Assembly: GCF_003991405.1 (NCBI RefSeq)
Contig: NZ_RPEN01000157.1
Location: 248,001-312,000 of the forward strand
Length of the DNA stretch: 64,000 bases
Source of the DNA: Pseudorhodobacter sp. E13
Lineage (GTDB): Bacteria; Pseudomonadota; Alphaproteobacteria; Rhodobacterales; Rhodobacteraceae
Direction of reading: 5' to 3'
Shown: piece after piece, positions 8,953 to 19,551 of the stretch
Numbering within the stretch: the first letter of the stretch is position 1
Layout: every line of letters starts with the position of its first letter
The notes under the pieces: generated by a model
Seen by the model: the letters and a program-made list of their open reading frames with translations, nothing else
Database searches by the model: none
Told to the model about the DNA's origin: nothing
Program-made: the position numbers and the translations under genes

Positions 8953-10652
8953 AAGAGGGTCGCGCGCTTCGGGCTGTGGTGGCCTTGGCCTTGATGGGTG
9001 GCGTTGTGCTGCCCATTCTGGCCGGGTTTGCCCAGACGGGCCGCGCGGCCTTTGGCATTCTGCCCGCGATTGGTGCGGTGGAATGGTCGTTGGCCCCGTG
9101 GCAGCAGTTGATGGCGCTGCCGGGGTTTGGCACCAGCTTGCGGTTGAGTTTGGTGACGGGGCTGGGCTCTACCCTTCTGGCCTTGGCGCTGGCGGCGGGG
9201 TTTTGCGCGCTGATGCATGGCCGCATAAGCCATGGGGCGATGGGGCGCATCTTGGTGCCGTTTCTGGCTGCCCCGCATGCGGCTTTGGCGATCGGGATGG
9301 CGTTTTTGCTGGCCCCTTCTGGCTGGATTGCGCGGCTGTTGTCGCCTTGGGCAACGGGGTGGGACCGCCCGGCAGATCTGGCCACGGTGAATGATGCTTG
9401 GGGGCTTGCGCTGATTGCAGGGTTGCTGATCAAGGAAGTGCCGTTTCTGCTGCTGGTCATGGGGTCTGCCTTGGGGCAATTGCCGGTGCGGCAGCATTTG
9501 GCGGCGGGGCGGGCGCTGGGCTATGGCCGCGGGGTGGTCTGGATCAAGGTGATCATGCCGCAGGTTTACCCGCTGATCCGCTTGCCGATTTTCATCGTTC
9601 TGGCCTTTGCCTTGTCGGTTGTGGATATGGCGATCATTCTTGGCCCCTCCAACCCGCCCACCTTGGCGGTGGCCATCATGCGCTGGTTTTCGGCCCCTGA
9701 TACCGCGTTGATCTTGCCCGCATCGGCGGCGGCGCTGTTGCATGCGCTGATCGTTGCTGCCGCCATCGGCGCGTGGATCGGGGCCGAGCCTGTGGCCAAG
9801 CGCATCGGCCAGTGGTGGTTGCGCCGGGGCGGGCGTGGGCACCGGGCCGAGCCGGGGCTCTGGGCCGCCAGTGCAGTGGTGATGGGCCTGATGGCGGCGG
9901 GGGCCTTGGCGCTGTTGTCCTTGCTGGTGTGGTCGTTTGCGTGGCGCTGGTCGTTTCCGCAGGCCTTGCCGCAAAGCTGGTCGCTGAAAGGCTGGATGAC
10001 CCCCGGCAGCGGTTGGGGCCGCGCCTTGGAGGCAACGCTGATCATCGGCATCGCGGCCACGGTGGCATCGCTGCTTCTGGCCATCGCATGGCTGGAGGGG
10101 GAGGACCGCGCGCGGCGCGGGCGCGCAACTTGGGCGCAGGCCTTGATTTATCTGCCGCTGTTGGTGCCGCAGATCGGGTTTCTCTATGGGTTGAACGTGC
10201 TGTTCTTGCAGATCGGGATCAGCGGTGGCTTGCTGGCGGTGATCTGGGCGCAAATGCTGTTCGTGTTTCCCTATGTGATGATCGCGCTGTCGGACCCTTG
10301 GCGCGCGCTGGATCCGCATCATCTGCGGGCGGCGGCGGCGCTGGGGGCGGGGCCTTGGCGGCGGTTGTTTGCGGTGAAGCTGCCGATGCTGATCCGCCCG
10401 CTTATGGTGGCCGCCGCGATTGGCTTTGCAGTATCGGTGGCGCAATATCTGCCAACCTTGTTCATGGGCGCAGGCCGTGTTGCCACCTTGACGACAGAGG
10501 CGGTCACGCTGGCCAGCGGCTCTGATCGGCGGGTTGTCGGGGTGTATGCGGTGTTGCAGGCGGGCTTGCCTTTCCTTGCCTATGGCGCGGCCTTGCTGGT
10601 GCCCGCCTTCGTTTATCGCAACCGCCGCGGATTGTTGGGAGGGGCCGGATGA
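8949..10652 (+). CDS. ynjC: ABC transporter permease with two fused membrane domains, YnjC-like
   Basis: The 567-residue protein is an internal duplication: two ABC-importer permease halves in one chain, as in YnjC and ThiP. Each half has an EAA-type loop that contacts the ATPase. The first is around GRALGYGRGVVWIKVIMP and the second around AAAALGAGPWRRLFAVKLP. About a dozen hydrophobic segments are visible. Because both halves are fused, the transporter needs no second permease gene. It is coupled by 4-base overlaps to ynjB upstream and ynjD downstream. Confidence 0.9.
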   Translation: MKEGRALRAVVALALMGGVVLPILAGFAQTGRAAFGILPAIGAVEWSLAPWQQLMALPGFGTSLRLSLVTGLGSTLLALALAAGFCALMHGRISHGAMGRILVPFLAAPHAALAIGMAFLLAPSGWIARLLSPWATGWDRPADLATVNDAWGLALIAGLLIKEVPFLLLVMGSALGQLPVRQHLAAGRALGYGRGVVWIKVIMPQVYPLIRLPIFIVLAFALSVVDMAIILGPSNPPTLAVAIMRWFSAPDTALILPASAAALLHALIVAAAIGAWIGAEPVAKRIGQWWLRRGGRGHRAEPGLWAASAVVMGLMAAGALALLSLLVWSFAWRWSFPQALPQSWSLKGWMTPGSGWGRALEATLIIGIAATVASLLLAIAWLEGEDRARRGRATWAQALIYLPLLVPQIGFLYGLNVLFLQIGISGGLLAVIWAQMLFVFPYVMIALSDPWRALDPHHLRAAAALGAGPWRRLFAVKLPMLIRPLMVAAAIGFAVSVAQYLPTLFMGAGRVATLTTEAVTLASGSDRRVVGVYAVLQAGLPFLAYGAALLVPAFVYRNRRGLLGGAG

Positions 10653-11278
10653 GCCTGGTTTTACAGGATGTTACCGTTGGCCCGAAAGCCGGGAATCCAT
10701 TGTTTTCCGCCTTGTCCCTGCGCATCGCGCCGGGAGAGGTGGCGACGCTGATGGGGCCTTCTGGGATTGGCAAATCGACCTTGCTTGACGCGATTGGCGG
10801 GCATCTGGCGCATGGATTTGCGGTCAGCGGCACGGTGGCGTTGAACGGGCGCGATGTGTTGCGCCAACCCGCCGAGACGCGGCGCATCGGGGTGCTGTTT
10901 CAGGACGCGATGCTGTTTCCGCATCTTTCGGTGGGCGATAATCTTGCCTTTGGTTTGGTGCCTTCGGTGCGCGGGGCGGCCCGGCGTGCCGCTGTTGAAA
11001 CTGCCTTGGATCAGGCCGGTCTGGCCGGATTTGCCGCCCGTGACCCGGCCACCCTTTCGGGCGGGCAACGCGCGCGGGCGGCCTTGATGCGGGCGCTGTT
11101 GGCTGAACCCGAGGCGCTGTTGCTGGATGAACCCTTCTCACGCCTAGATGCCGAATTGCGGGCGGAGATCAGGGGCTTTGTCTTTGACCATCTGCGCGCC
11201 CGCAAGATACCGGGGCTGATGGTGACGCATGACGCCAGCGATGCCGAGGCGGCAGGCGGTGTCGTGGTGCAGCTATAG
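10649..11278 (+). CDS. ynjD: ABC transporter ATP-binding protein, YnjD-like
   Basis: This 209-residue ATPase powers the YnjBC importer. Walker A is GPSGIGKST (36-44), followed by the signature LSGGQRAR and Walker B with the catalytic glutamate LLLDEPFSRLD. The H-loop histidine is in MVTHDASDAE. The protein is compact and lacks any C-terminal regulatory domain. It overlaps ynjC by 4 bases and is the last gene of the four-gene unit; DUF2794 starts 36 bases later. Confidence 0.92.
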   Translation: MSLVLQDVTVGPKAGNPLFSALSLRIAPGEVATLMGPSGIGKSTLLDAIGGHLAHGFAVSGTVALNGRDVLRQPAETRRIGVLFQDAMLFPHLSVGDNLAFGLVPSVRGAARRAAVETALDQAGLAGFAARDPATLSGGQRARAALMRALLAEPEALLLDEPFSRLDAELRAEIRGFVFDHLRARKIPGLMVTHDASDAEAAGGVVVQL

Positions 11279-11314
11279 CTTGATTTGCAGACTTGCGCAG
11301 CTAAGCTGAACCCC

Positions 11315-11656
11315 ATGAGTGCAGAGCCGCCGATCCCGTTTCACGCCCAGACGCCCGAGCAGGTCAGCTTTGACCGACGAGAGCTTGGCGTCATTCTGTC
11401 GCTTTACGGGCGCATGGTGGCCTGTGGCGAATGGCGCGATTATGGCATTTCGGCCCTGCGCGAAATTGCTGTGTTTTCGGTGTTCCGGCGCACGGCGGAA
11501 AACCCGCTTTATCGCATTGAAAAGCGCCCCAAGCTGCGGGCGCGGCAAGGGATGTATGCGGTGGTCGGGATGGATGGGCAAGTGCTGCGGCGCGGGCATG
11601 ACTTGGCGATGGTTCTGCGCGTGCTGGAGCGCAAGCTGATCCGACCGATTGAATAG
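11315..11656 (+). CDS. DUF2794 protein
   Basis: This small (113 aa) soluble protein has the DUF2794 pattern known from alphaproteobacteria: FDRRELGVILSLYGRMVA, then EWRDYGISALREIAVFSVFRR and LRRGHDLAMVLRVLERK. I chose the ATG at 11315 because translation from there gives the family N-terminus; the frame is open from a TTG at 11285. Its function is unknown. The P1 peptidase follows after 7 bases. Confidence 0.8.
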   Translation: MSAEPPIPFHAQTPEQVSFDRRELGVILSLYGRMVACGEWRDYGISALREIAVFSVFRRTAENPLYRIEKRPKLRARQGMYAVVGMDGQVLRRGHDLAMVLRVLERKLIRPIE

Positions 11657-11663
11657 GTGGGAT

Positions 11664-12665
11664 ATGCGGGCGGGCGCGCGTAATCTGATCACCGATGTCG
11701 CGGGCCTTTATGTGGGCAATGTGGCCGACCCTGTGCTGCGCTCTGGCGTTTCGGTGCTGGTGGGGGATGCACCGTTTACGGCGGCCGTGCATGTGATGGG
11801 CGGCGCCCCCGGCACGCGGGAAACCGATTTGCTGGCCCCTGACAAGCTGGTGCAAACGGTTGATGCGATTGTGCTTTCCGGCGGTTCGGCCTTTGGGCTG
11901 GATGCCTGTTCGGGCGTCACCGATGCCTTGGCTGCTTTGGGCCGTGGCTTTGCGGTGGGGGCGGCGCGGGTGCCGATTGTGCCCGGTGCCATTCTGTTTG
12001 ATCTGCTGAATGGCGGCGACAAGGCTTGGGGCCGCAACCCCTATGCCGGTATGGGTCGCGCTGCGCTGGAACAGGCGGGAACCGGGTTTACCATCGGCAC
12101 TGCTGGGGCAGGTTATGGGGCGGCGACCGGGGTATTGAAGGGCGGATTGGGCTCTGCCTCGGCGGTCTTGGGCAATGGGGTGACAGTGGGCGCATTGGTG
12201 GCGGTGAATGCGCTGGGGTCCGTGACGCTGGGCGATGGCCCGCATTTCTGGGCCGCCCCGTGGGAGTTGGGGGCCGAGTTTGGTGGGCTGGGCCTGCCCG
12301 CAGCCTTCGACGCTGGGGCAGAACCCGCACCGCGCAAACGGATGGGAGAGGCCACAACCATCGCCATAGTTGCCACCGATGCGGCGCTGACCCAAGCGCA
12401 GGCGCAACGCATGGCCATTGCCGCGCATGACGGAATGGCGCGGGCCATTGTGCCAAGCCATACGCCGATGGATGGGGATTTGGTCTTTGCGATTTCAACG
12501 GGTGCCCGGGCTTTGGCCGACCCGGTGGCAGACCCGTTCTTGCTGGGCCATGCGGCGGCCTGTGTGCTGGCGCGGGCGATTGCACGCGGGGTGTATGAAG
12601 CGCGCGCGATGCCGGGGGATTTGCAACCCAGTTGGGCCAAACGGTTTGGCGATACGGGGGCATGA
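11664..12665 (+). CDS. P1-family peptidase (DmpA/L-aminopeptidase D-esterase type)
   Basis: This is a 333-residue N-terminal-nucleophile hydrolase of the DmpA family, which self-cleaves to expose a Thr/Ser nucleophile. The N-terminal segment NLITDVAGLYVGN, the glycine-rich VLSGGSAFGLDA and the segment GEATTIAIVATDA, where the nucleophile threonine is expected, all match the family. The ATG at 11664 is preferred because AGGTGG lies just upstream; a TTG at 11649 would overlap DUF2794. Likely activities are aminopeptidase or beta-peptidase. It converges on gyrB across a 12-bp inverted repeat. Confidence 0.88.
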   Translation: MRAGARNLITDVAGLYVGNVADPVLRSGVSVLVGDAPFTAAVHVMGGAPGTRETDLLAPDKLVQTVDAIVLSGGSAFGLDACSGVTDALAALGRGFAVGAARVPIVPGAILFDLLNGGDKAWGRNPYAGMGRAALEQAGTGFTIGTAGAGYGAATGVLKGGLGSASAVLGNGVTVGALVAVNALGSVTLGDGPHFWAAPWELGAEFGGLGLPAAFDAGAEPAPRKRMGEATTIAIVATDAALTQAQAQRMAIAAHDGMARAIVPSHTPMDGDLVFAISTGARALADPVADPFLLGHAAACVLARAIARGVYEARAMPGDLQPSWAKRFGDTGA

Positions 12666-12670
12666 AGGCA

Positions 12671-12706
12671 TTGCGCCCATCGCGACACTGGGTCCGATGG
12701 GCGCAA
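12671..12706. terminator. Bidirectional hairpin between the P1 peptidase and gyrB
   Basis: A perfect 12-bp inverted repeat (TTGCGCCCATCG / CGATGGGCGCAA) with a 12-base loop fills the 54-base gap between two convergent genes. There is no long T-run on either side. A shared terminator is the simplest reading. Confidence 0.65.
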
Positions 12707-12719
12707 AAGCTGGGCGGGA

Positions 12720-15242
<2,523 letters not shown>

Positions 15243-15262
15243 TTAGCGGTTTGTTCGCCCCG

Positions 15263-15883
15263 TCAGATGAACGGGATCACAAGGCCAACACCAATGAGCA
15301 GAACACCCGAAATCACGTTCAGCCGCCGCAGCCGCCGGGGGGAGGCAAGAAGCCGCCGCGCGCGGTCCAGAAACAGCGCAAGGCCAAGGTTTCCAAGCGC
15401 CGGAACTACGGCGGAAACGGCCAGAATGGCGGCAATGTCGGGGGCTGTGACGCGGCTTAGGTCAAAGAACCCCGGCAGCACGCCCATGTAGAACAGGATC
15501 GCTTTGGGGTTGCCCAGAACCGCCGCAACCCCCACCACAAAGCCCGCCCACATGCCGGGCCGCGTCATCCGTCTGTCGGTGTTCGGGCGCTCTGCGGGTT
15601 TGCGGATCAACAGCACCCCCATGATGATGAACACAGCGGCGGCGACCCAGCCAAGCGCCTCCAGAAACCCACCATAGAGCGACAAGATCCATGTCAGCCC
15701 AAAGATCGCGGCCAGCGGCCAGGCCAGATCACCCAAGGCCACGCCGATCGCCAAAGGCCAGGCGCTCGCAAACCCACCCGAAAGCGCGCGTGCCGTCAGC
15801 GCCACCCAAACCGGGCCGGGAATGACCCAGAGCACGGCCATCCCACCCGCATAAAGCAAAAGCTGATGCAGGCTGACAGTCAT
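15263..15883 (-). CDS. LysE/RhtB-family amino-acid exporter
   Basis: This 206-residue membrane protein has about six hydrophobic spans and the LysE-type N-terminus, including PGPVWVALTARALSGG followed by GVALGDLAW. Members export amino acids or related metabolites. The conserved GNPKAILFYMGVLPGFFD motif in the middle supports the family. Its start overlaps the stop of the nucleotidyltransferase gene by 4 bases, so it is the last gene of a coupled run beginning at recF. The substrate is not predictable. Confidence 0.88.
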   Translation of the reverse strand: MTVSLHQLLLYAGGMAVLWVIPGPVWVALTARALSGGFASAWPLAIGVALGDLAWPLAAIFGLTWILSLYGGFLEALGWVAAAVFIIMGVLLIRKPAERPNTDRRMTRPGMWAGFVVGVAAVLGNPKAILFYMGVLPGFFDLSRVTAPDIAAILAVSAVVPALGNLGLALFLDRARRLLASPRRLRRLNVISGVLLIGVGLVIPFI

Positions 15884-16683
15884 TCCGGCACGGCCACGGT
15901 AAAGCGTTTGTGCAATTCATTGGCCTTGGCCCAGTGGTCGGGGGTGTCCACGGGGGGCTCTTGCGCCAGCCATGCTGCTGCGGCATCAAGTTCGCCAGAA
16001 ATCAGATCATCCATCGCGGCATCGGTCCGGGCGCCAGTGCCAAGCTCCCCCGCCTCCAGCTTGGTCGCGATCATGGCTTGGATGTATTGGGTAACAGCCT
16101 CTGGCAGATCGGAGCTGCGCATCAAGTCGCCCATGTTCATCGGAGCCATCGCCACATTGTAAAGCCGCATGTGGCGCAAGGCCAGCACAGGACGAATGGT
16201 GTAAAGATACCGCTTCAGCTTGATCTGGCCATTTGGCAAATGCAGCCCGTCCATCTGCTTTTTTGCCAGATTGAGGTAGTGCCATGTCACAGGCTTGCGG
16301 GTCAGCACTTGTTGGCAAAAACCCGCAATCGCCGCCCGGGCCTCGGGGGCCTCGGCATAAGTGATCGGGGACTGAAGCCATTCGGGCAGCACCGCATTGG
16401 AGCGAAGCGCCAGTTTCAAAGCCTTCGCCAAATCCCACCCCGAGATGTCCAATTCGTCCGAAATCGGATATTCGATAACATCGCGGCGTGCATCAATGCG
16501 CAGATGCCATGAGACAGGGCGCGCGTAGACAAAACGCACATCATAATCGCTGTCATGCGAATGAAACCCCCAGGCCCGAGAGCCGGATTCGACTGCAAAC
16601 AGAATGGTCACCTGCTCATCTTGTGCAATCTGGGCAAGTTTGTCGCAGATCAGGGCATGCATTTCGTCGCTGACAGGTTTCAT
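15880..16683 (-). CDS. Predicted nucleotidyltransferase (YcgL/COG3541-type)
   Basis: The 267-residue protein carries a minimal nucleotidyltransferase active site: G34-S-R-A-W-G, then D46-x-D48 (HSHDSDYDVRFVY). This matches the YcgL-type 'predicted nucleotidyltransferase' family of the DNA-polymerase-beta superfamily. The C-terminal two thirds are helical. Its biological substrate is unknown; relatives are sometimes found with mobile or phage genes, but nothing mobile is visible here. It overlaps VOC upstream and LysE downstream by 4 bases each. Confidence 0.8.
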   Translation of the reverse strand: MKPVSDEMHALICDKLAQIAQDEQVTILFAVESGSRAWGFHSHDSDYDVRFVYARPVSWHLRIDARRDVIEYPISDELDISGWDLAKALKLALRSNAVLPEWLQSPITYAEAPEARAAIAGFCQQVLTRKPVTWHYLNLAKKQMDGLHLPNGQIKLKRYLYTIRPVLALRHMRLYNVAMAPMNMGDLMRSSDLPEAVTQYIQAMIATKLEAGELGTGARTDAAMDDLISGELDAAAAWLAQEPPVDTPDHWAKANELHKRFTVAVPE

Positions 16684-17105
16684 GGCAGCGTCAGGCTCCC
16701 ATCCTCATTCAATGACCAGAACGGGTTCATCGCAACTTCCCAGACATGGCCGTCTAGGTCGGCCCAATAGCCGGAATAACCGCCCCAGAATACCTTTTCG
16801 GGGGCTTTCAAGCCGGTGCCCCCGGCGGCAAGCGCGGCGGCATAAGCGGCGTCAACCTCGGCCTCGGTAGCAAAGTTCTGTGCAAGTGTGGCGGCCCCCA
16901 CCCCCAAGGCCGCCCCCGCGCGCCCCTGATCCTTGGCAAGCTCGTCCAGCGGGAACAGGCCCAAGGCCGCCCCATGCAGTTGGAAAAATACCACTGTTTC
17001 TTGGCTTTCTTGATGCTCTTGCCAGCCAAGACGCGCGTAAAAGGCACGCGAGGCGGCCAGATCGGCAACGCCAAGCGTGATAAGGGTGACGCGTTGCGGT
17101 GTCAT
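16680..17105 (-). CDS. VOC-superfamily (glyoxalase/bleomycin-resistance-like) protein
   Basis: This is a 141-residue metal-dependent VOC-fold protein. It starts with VTLITLGVADLAASRAFYARLGW and contains the second-half pattern FWGGYSGYWADLDGHVWEVAMNP, with histidine and glutamate at the usual metal-ligand positions. It could be a lyase, dioxygenase or binding protein. The ATG at 17105 overlaps the recF stop (ATGA), which decides the start against longer in-frame options. Confidence 0.85.
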   Translation of the reverse strand: MTPQRVTLITLGVADLAASRAFYARLGWQEHQESQETVVFFQLHGAALGLFPLDELAKDQGRAGAALGVGAATLAQNFATEAEVDAAYAAALAAGGTGLKAPEKVFWGGYSGYWADLDGHVWEVAMNPFWSLNEDGSLTLP

Positions 17106-18196
17106 AAGCTTATCCCCTGAATATGTGATTGATTGGCAGCCTCGGTCACGGAAAACCCCTGCGCGCGGGTGCCCAGACTGTCGAAAAGACTGGCCTCGGT
17201 GCCCGTCATGATGGCTTGGGCCCCCAGCGCGCAAATTTCATCGTAAAGCGCGGCGCGTCGGTTCTGGTCAAGATGGGCTGCAACCTCATCCAGCAGCAAG
17301 ATGGGGGCGGTGCCAATATCGGCCGCCAAGGCACGGGCGTTGGCAAGCATCAGACTGATCAACAGGGCTTTCTGCTCTCCTGTCGAGCATTGATCGGCGC
17401 GCACGCCTTTGGCCGCGAAAACGGCTTCCAGATCGGCGCGATGCGGCCCCACCAAGGTGCGTCCGGCAGCCATATCGCGTCGCCGCCCCTCGACCAAAGC
17501 GGTGGCAAGGTCTTCGACAGGCTCGGGATTGGTCAGCGTCAGATCGGAGCGTGGAAAGGCGGTATTGGCATCGGCTTGGGCAATCGCCAGACGATGCAGG
17601 CTCTCTGCCCGGTTCGTTTCGATCAATGCGGCGGTTTCCACCATCCGCGCCTCCAACACCCGATACCAATGCGCGTCCTGCACCTGATCTTTCAGCAATC
17701 GGTTGCGGTCGCGCATCGCTTTTTCATAGGCCAGAACCGCCTCCGCATGGTCGGGCGCAAAACTCAGCGTCATCCGGTCCAAAAATCGCCGTCGCCCTTC
17801 TGCCGCTTCAATCCAAAGCCGATCCATCGAGGGCACAAGCCAAAGCACCCGCAGGATCCGCGCAAGGCTGATTTGCGTTGCGGCCTTGCCATCAATCCGC
17901 ACCTGACGGCTCTGGCCTGCCTCGGCACTGGTTTCCACCTCATGCGTGGCACCAATCCCGTTGATCACTGCACTGATCTTCCAGCCGAGGGCCTCCGGTT
18001 TGCGCGCAATCTCATCCACCGTGGCGCGCCGCAACCCGCGCCCGGGCGACAGCAAGGAAATCGCTTCCAGAATATTGGTTTTCCCCGCCCCATTCGGCCC
18101 GATCAAGGCAACAGGGCGCCCGTCAAATCCAACCCGCGCCAAGCGATGGCTCCGAAAATGCGAAAGGGTCAGATCGGTGATTGCCAAACCTGCCAT
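17102..18196 (-). CDS. recF: DNA replication and repair protein RecF
   Basis: RecF helps load RecA at gapped DNA and assists restart of stalled forks. The 364-residue protein has the SMC-like ATPase layout: LTLSHFRSH at the start, Walker A GPNGAGKTN, the signature region SCSTGEQKALL-like (CSTGEQKALLISLMLA) and Walker B ILLLDEVAAHLD. The ATG at 18196 is chosen because the frame upstream runs into a non-coding intergenic repeat, and AAAGG lies upstream. It follows dnaN and precedes VOC with a 4-base overlap. Confidence 0.97.
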   Translation of the reverse strand: MAGLAITDLTLSHFRSHRLARVGFDGRPVALIGPNGAGKTNILEAISLLSPGRGLRRATVDEIARKPEALGWKISAVINGIGATHEVETSAEAGQSRQVRIDGKAATQISLARILRVLWLVPSMDRLWIEAAEGRRRFLDRMTLSFAPDHAEAVLAYEKAMRDRNRLLKDQVQDAHWYRVLEARMVETAALIETNRAESLHRLAIAQADANTAFPRSDLTLTNPEPVEDLATALVEGRRRDMAAGRTLVGPHRADLEAVFAAKGVRADQCSTGEQKALLISLMLANARALAADIGTAPILLLDEVAAHLDQNRRAALYDEICALGAQAIMTGTEASLFDSLGTRAQGFSVTEAANQSHIQGISL

Positions 18197-18202
18197 TTCG
18201 GC

Positions 18203-18253
18203 CTTTCTTTTCGGCGAAAATATCCCGGGGGGTCCGGGGGGCTGGCCCCCCGG
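18203..18253 (-). repeat. Intergenic repeat element, copy 1 (dnaN-recF gap)
   Basis: Read on the minus strand, a G/C hairpin (CCGGGGGG / CCCCCCGG, loop CCAG) is followed by ACCCCCCGGGATATTTTC and then GCCGAAAAGAAAG. Nearly the same core is found at 49497-49528, with one base change and one extra base. This type of element is common in intergenic DNA of Rhodobacteraceae, by memory of related genomes. Here it forms almost the whole 77-base dnaN-recF gap, ending 6 bases before the recF start codon. Confidence 0.8.
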
Positions 18254-18273
18254 CTGCGTCACTCGGCTTTGCG

Positions 18274-19392
18274 TTAAACGCGCATCGGCATCACGACATA
18301 AATCGCAGAGGTGTCATTACCCTCGCGCATCAAGGTCGGATCACCGGAAGAGTTGAACATGAACACCGCGTTCTCGCGGTCCACTTGGCTTGCGATTTCC
18401 AGCAGGTATTTGGCGTTAAAACCAATTTCCAGACGCTCATCGCCGTAAGCTACGGCCAGTTCTTCCTCGGCGGCACCGGAATCCGGGGCGTTGACCGACA
18501 GAACCAGACGGTCCTCATCCAAGGACAGCTTCACCGCGCGTGAGCGTTCGGACGAAACCGTGGCCACACGGTCCACCGCCTTGGCAAACTCCGAGGCATC
18601 CACCTCCAGCCGCTTGGTGTTCCCGGTGGGAATGACGCGGGTGTAATCGGGGAATGTGCCGTCAATGACCTTGGAGGTCAGCGAAATCGCCGGCGTTGCA
18701 AAGCGCACTTTGGTTTCCGACACCGATACGGCGATGATCGCGTCGTCGTCGTCCAGCAATTTGCGCAGCTCATTCACGGTTTTGCGCGGCACGATCACGC
18801 CGGGCATACCGTTCGCGCCTTCGGGCAAGGGCGCATCAATCCGGGCCAGGCGGTGCCCATCGGTGGCAACGCAACGCAGCACCGGGCCATCTTCGCCGGT
18901 GGCAACATGCATATAGACGCCGTTCAGATAATAGCGGGTTTCCTCGGTTGAAATGGCAAATTTCGCCTTGTCGAACAGCCGCCGCAATTGCGGGGCCGGG
19001 GCCGAGAAATTAGAGGAATATTCCGAACTTGCCATGACGGGAAAGTCTTCTTTCGGCAAGGTCGCAAGGTTGAAGTTCGACCGGCCCGCCGTAACGGTCA
19101 AACGGCCAGAGGCGGCATCTTCTGCCAGATTGACCAAGGCGCCATCGGGCAATTTGCGCACAATCTCATGCAGCATGACGGCCGAAACCGTAGTGGCCCC
19201 TGCGCGTTCCACCACGGCGGGGGCACGATCGACCACTTCGATATCCAGATCGGTGGCGCGGAACGAAACGGTATCGCCTTCCGCCTCGATCAGCACATTG
19301 GCAAGGATCGGGATCGTGTTGCGGCGCTCCACGACTGACTGGGCCTGGCTGACTGCTTTCAGAAGCGTGCCGCGTTCAATGCTGATCTTCAT
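18274..19392 (-). CDS. dnaN: DNA polymerase III beta sliding clamp
   Basis: DnaN forms the ring clamp that tethers the replicative polymerase and recruits many repair proteins. The 372-residue length matches the family. The N-terminus MKISIERGTLLKAVSQAQ and the segment VERRNTIPILANVL are diagnostic, and the C-terminus ends with the conserved YVVMPMRV. Three clamp subdomains fit the length. It follows dnaA after a 159-base gap (19393-19551) in which I see no clear terminator. Confidence 0.98.
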   Translation of the reverse strand: MKISIERGTLLKAVSQAQSVVERRNTIPILANVLIEAEGDTVSFRATDLDIEVVDRAPAVVERAGATTVSAVMLHEIVRKLPDGALVNLAEDAASGRLTVTAGRSNFNLATLPKEDFPVMASSEYSSNFSAPAPQLRRLFDKAKFAISTEETRYYLNGVYMHVATGEDGPVLRCVATDGHRLARIDAPLPEGANGMPGVIVPRKTVNELRKLLDDDDAIIAVSVSETKVRFATPAISLTSKVIDGTFPDYTRVIPTGNTKRLEVDASEFAKAVDRVATVSSERSRAVKLSLDEDRLVLSVNAPDSGAAEEELAVAYGDERLEIGFNAKYLLEIASQVDRENAVFMFNSSGDPTLMREGNDTSAIYVVMPMRV

Positions 19393-19551
19393 GTTCCGTC
19401 CCTTTGCCCGTCTTGGTGCTGGCTGTTCACCCTTTTGGCCACGCCGCAGGGAGGCCGAAGTTAGCGGGTTTTTTCCGTTTCACAAGGGGTATGACGCCGC
19501 GCGCCTTGGTTCAAGCGGCAAAACGACATGCTTTGTGGCATCCCGACCCCG

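Noticed and set aside
8940-10445. 501-residue open frame antisense to ynjC
   Set aside because: High GC codons leave the opposite strand open; the product is Gln/His/Arg-rich and unlike any protein family.
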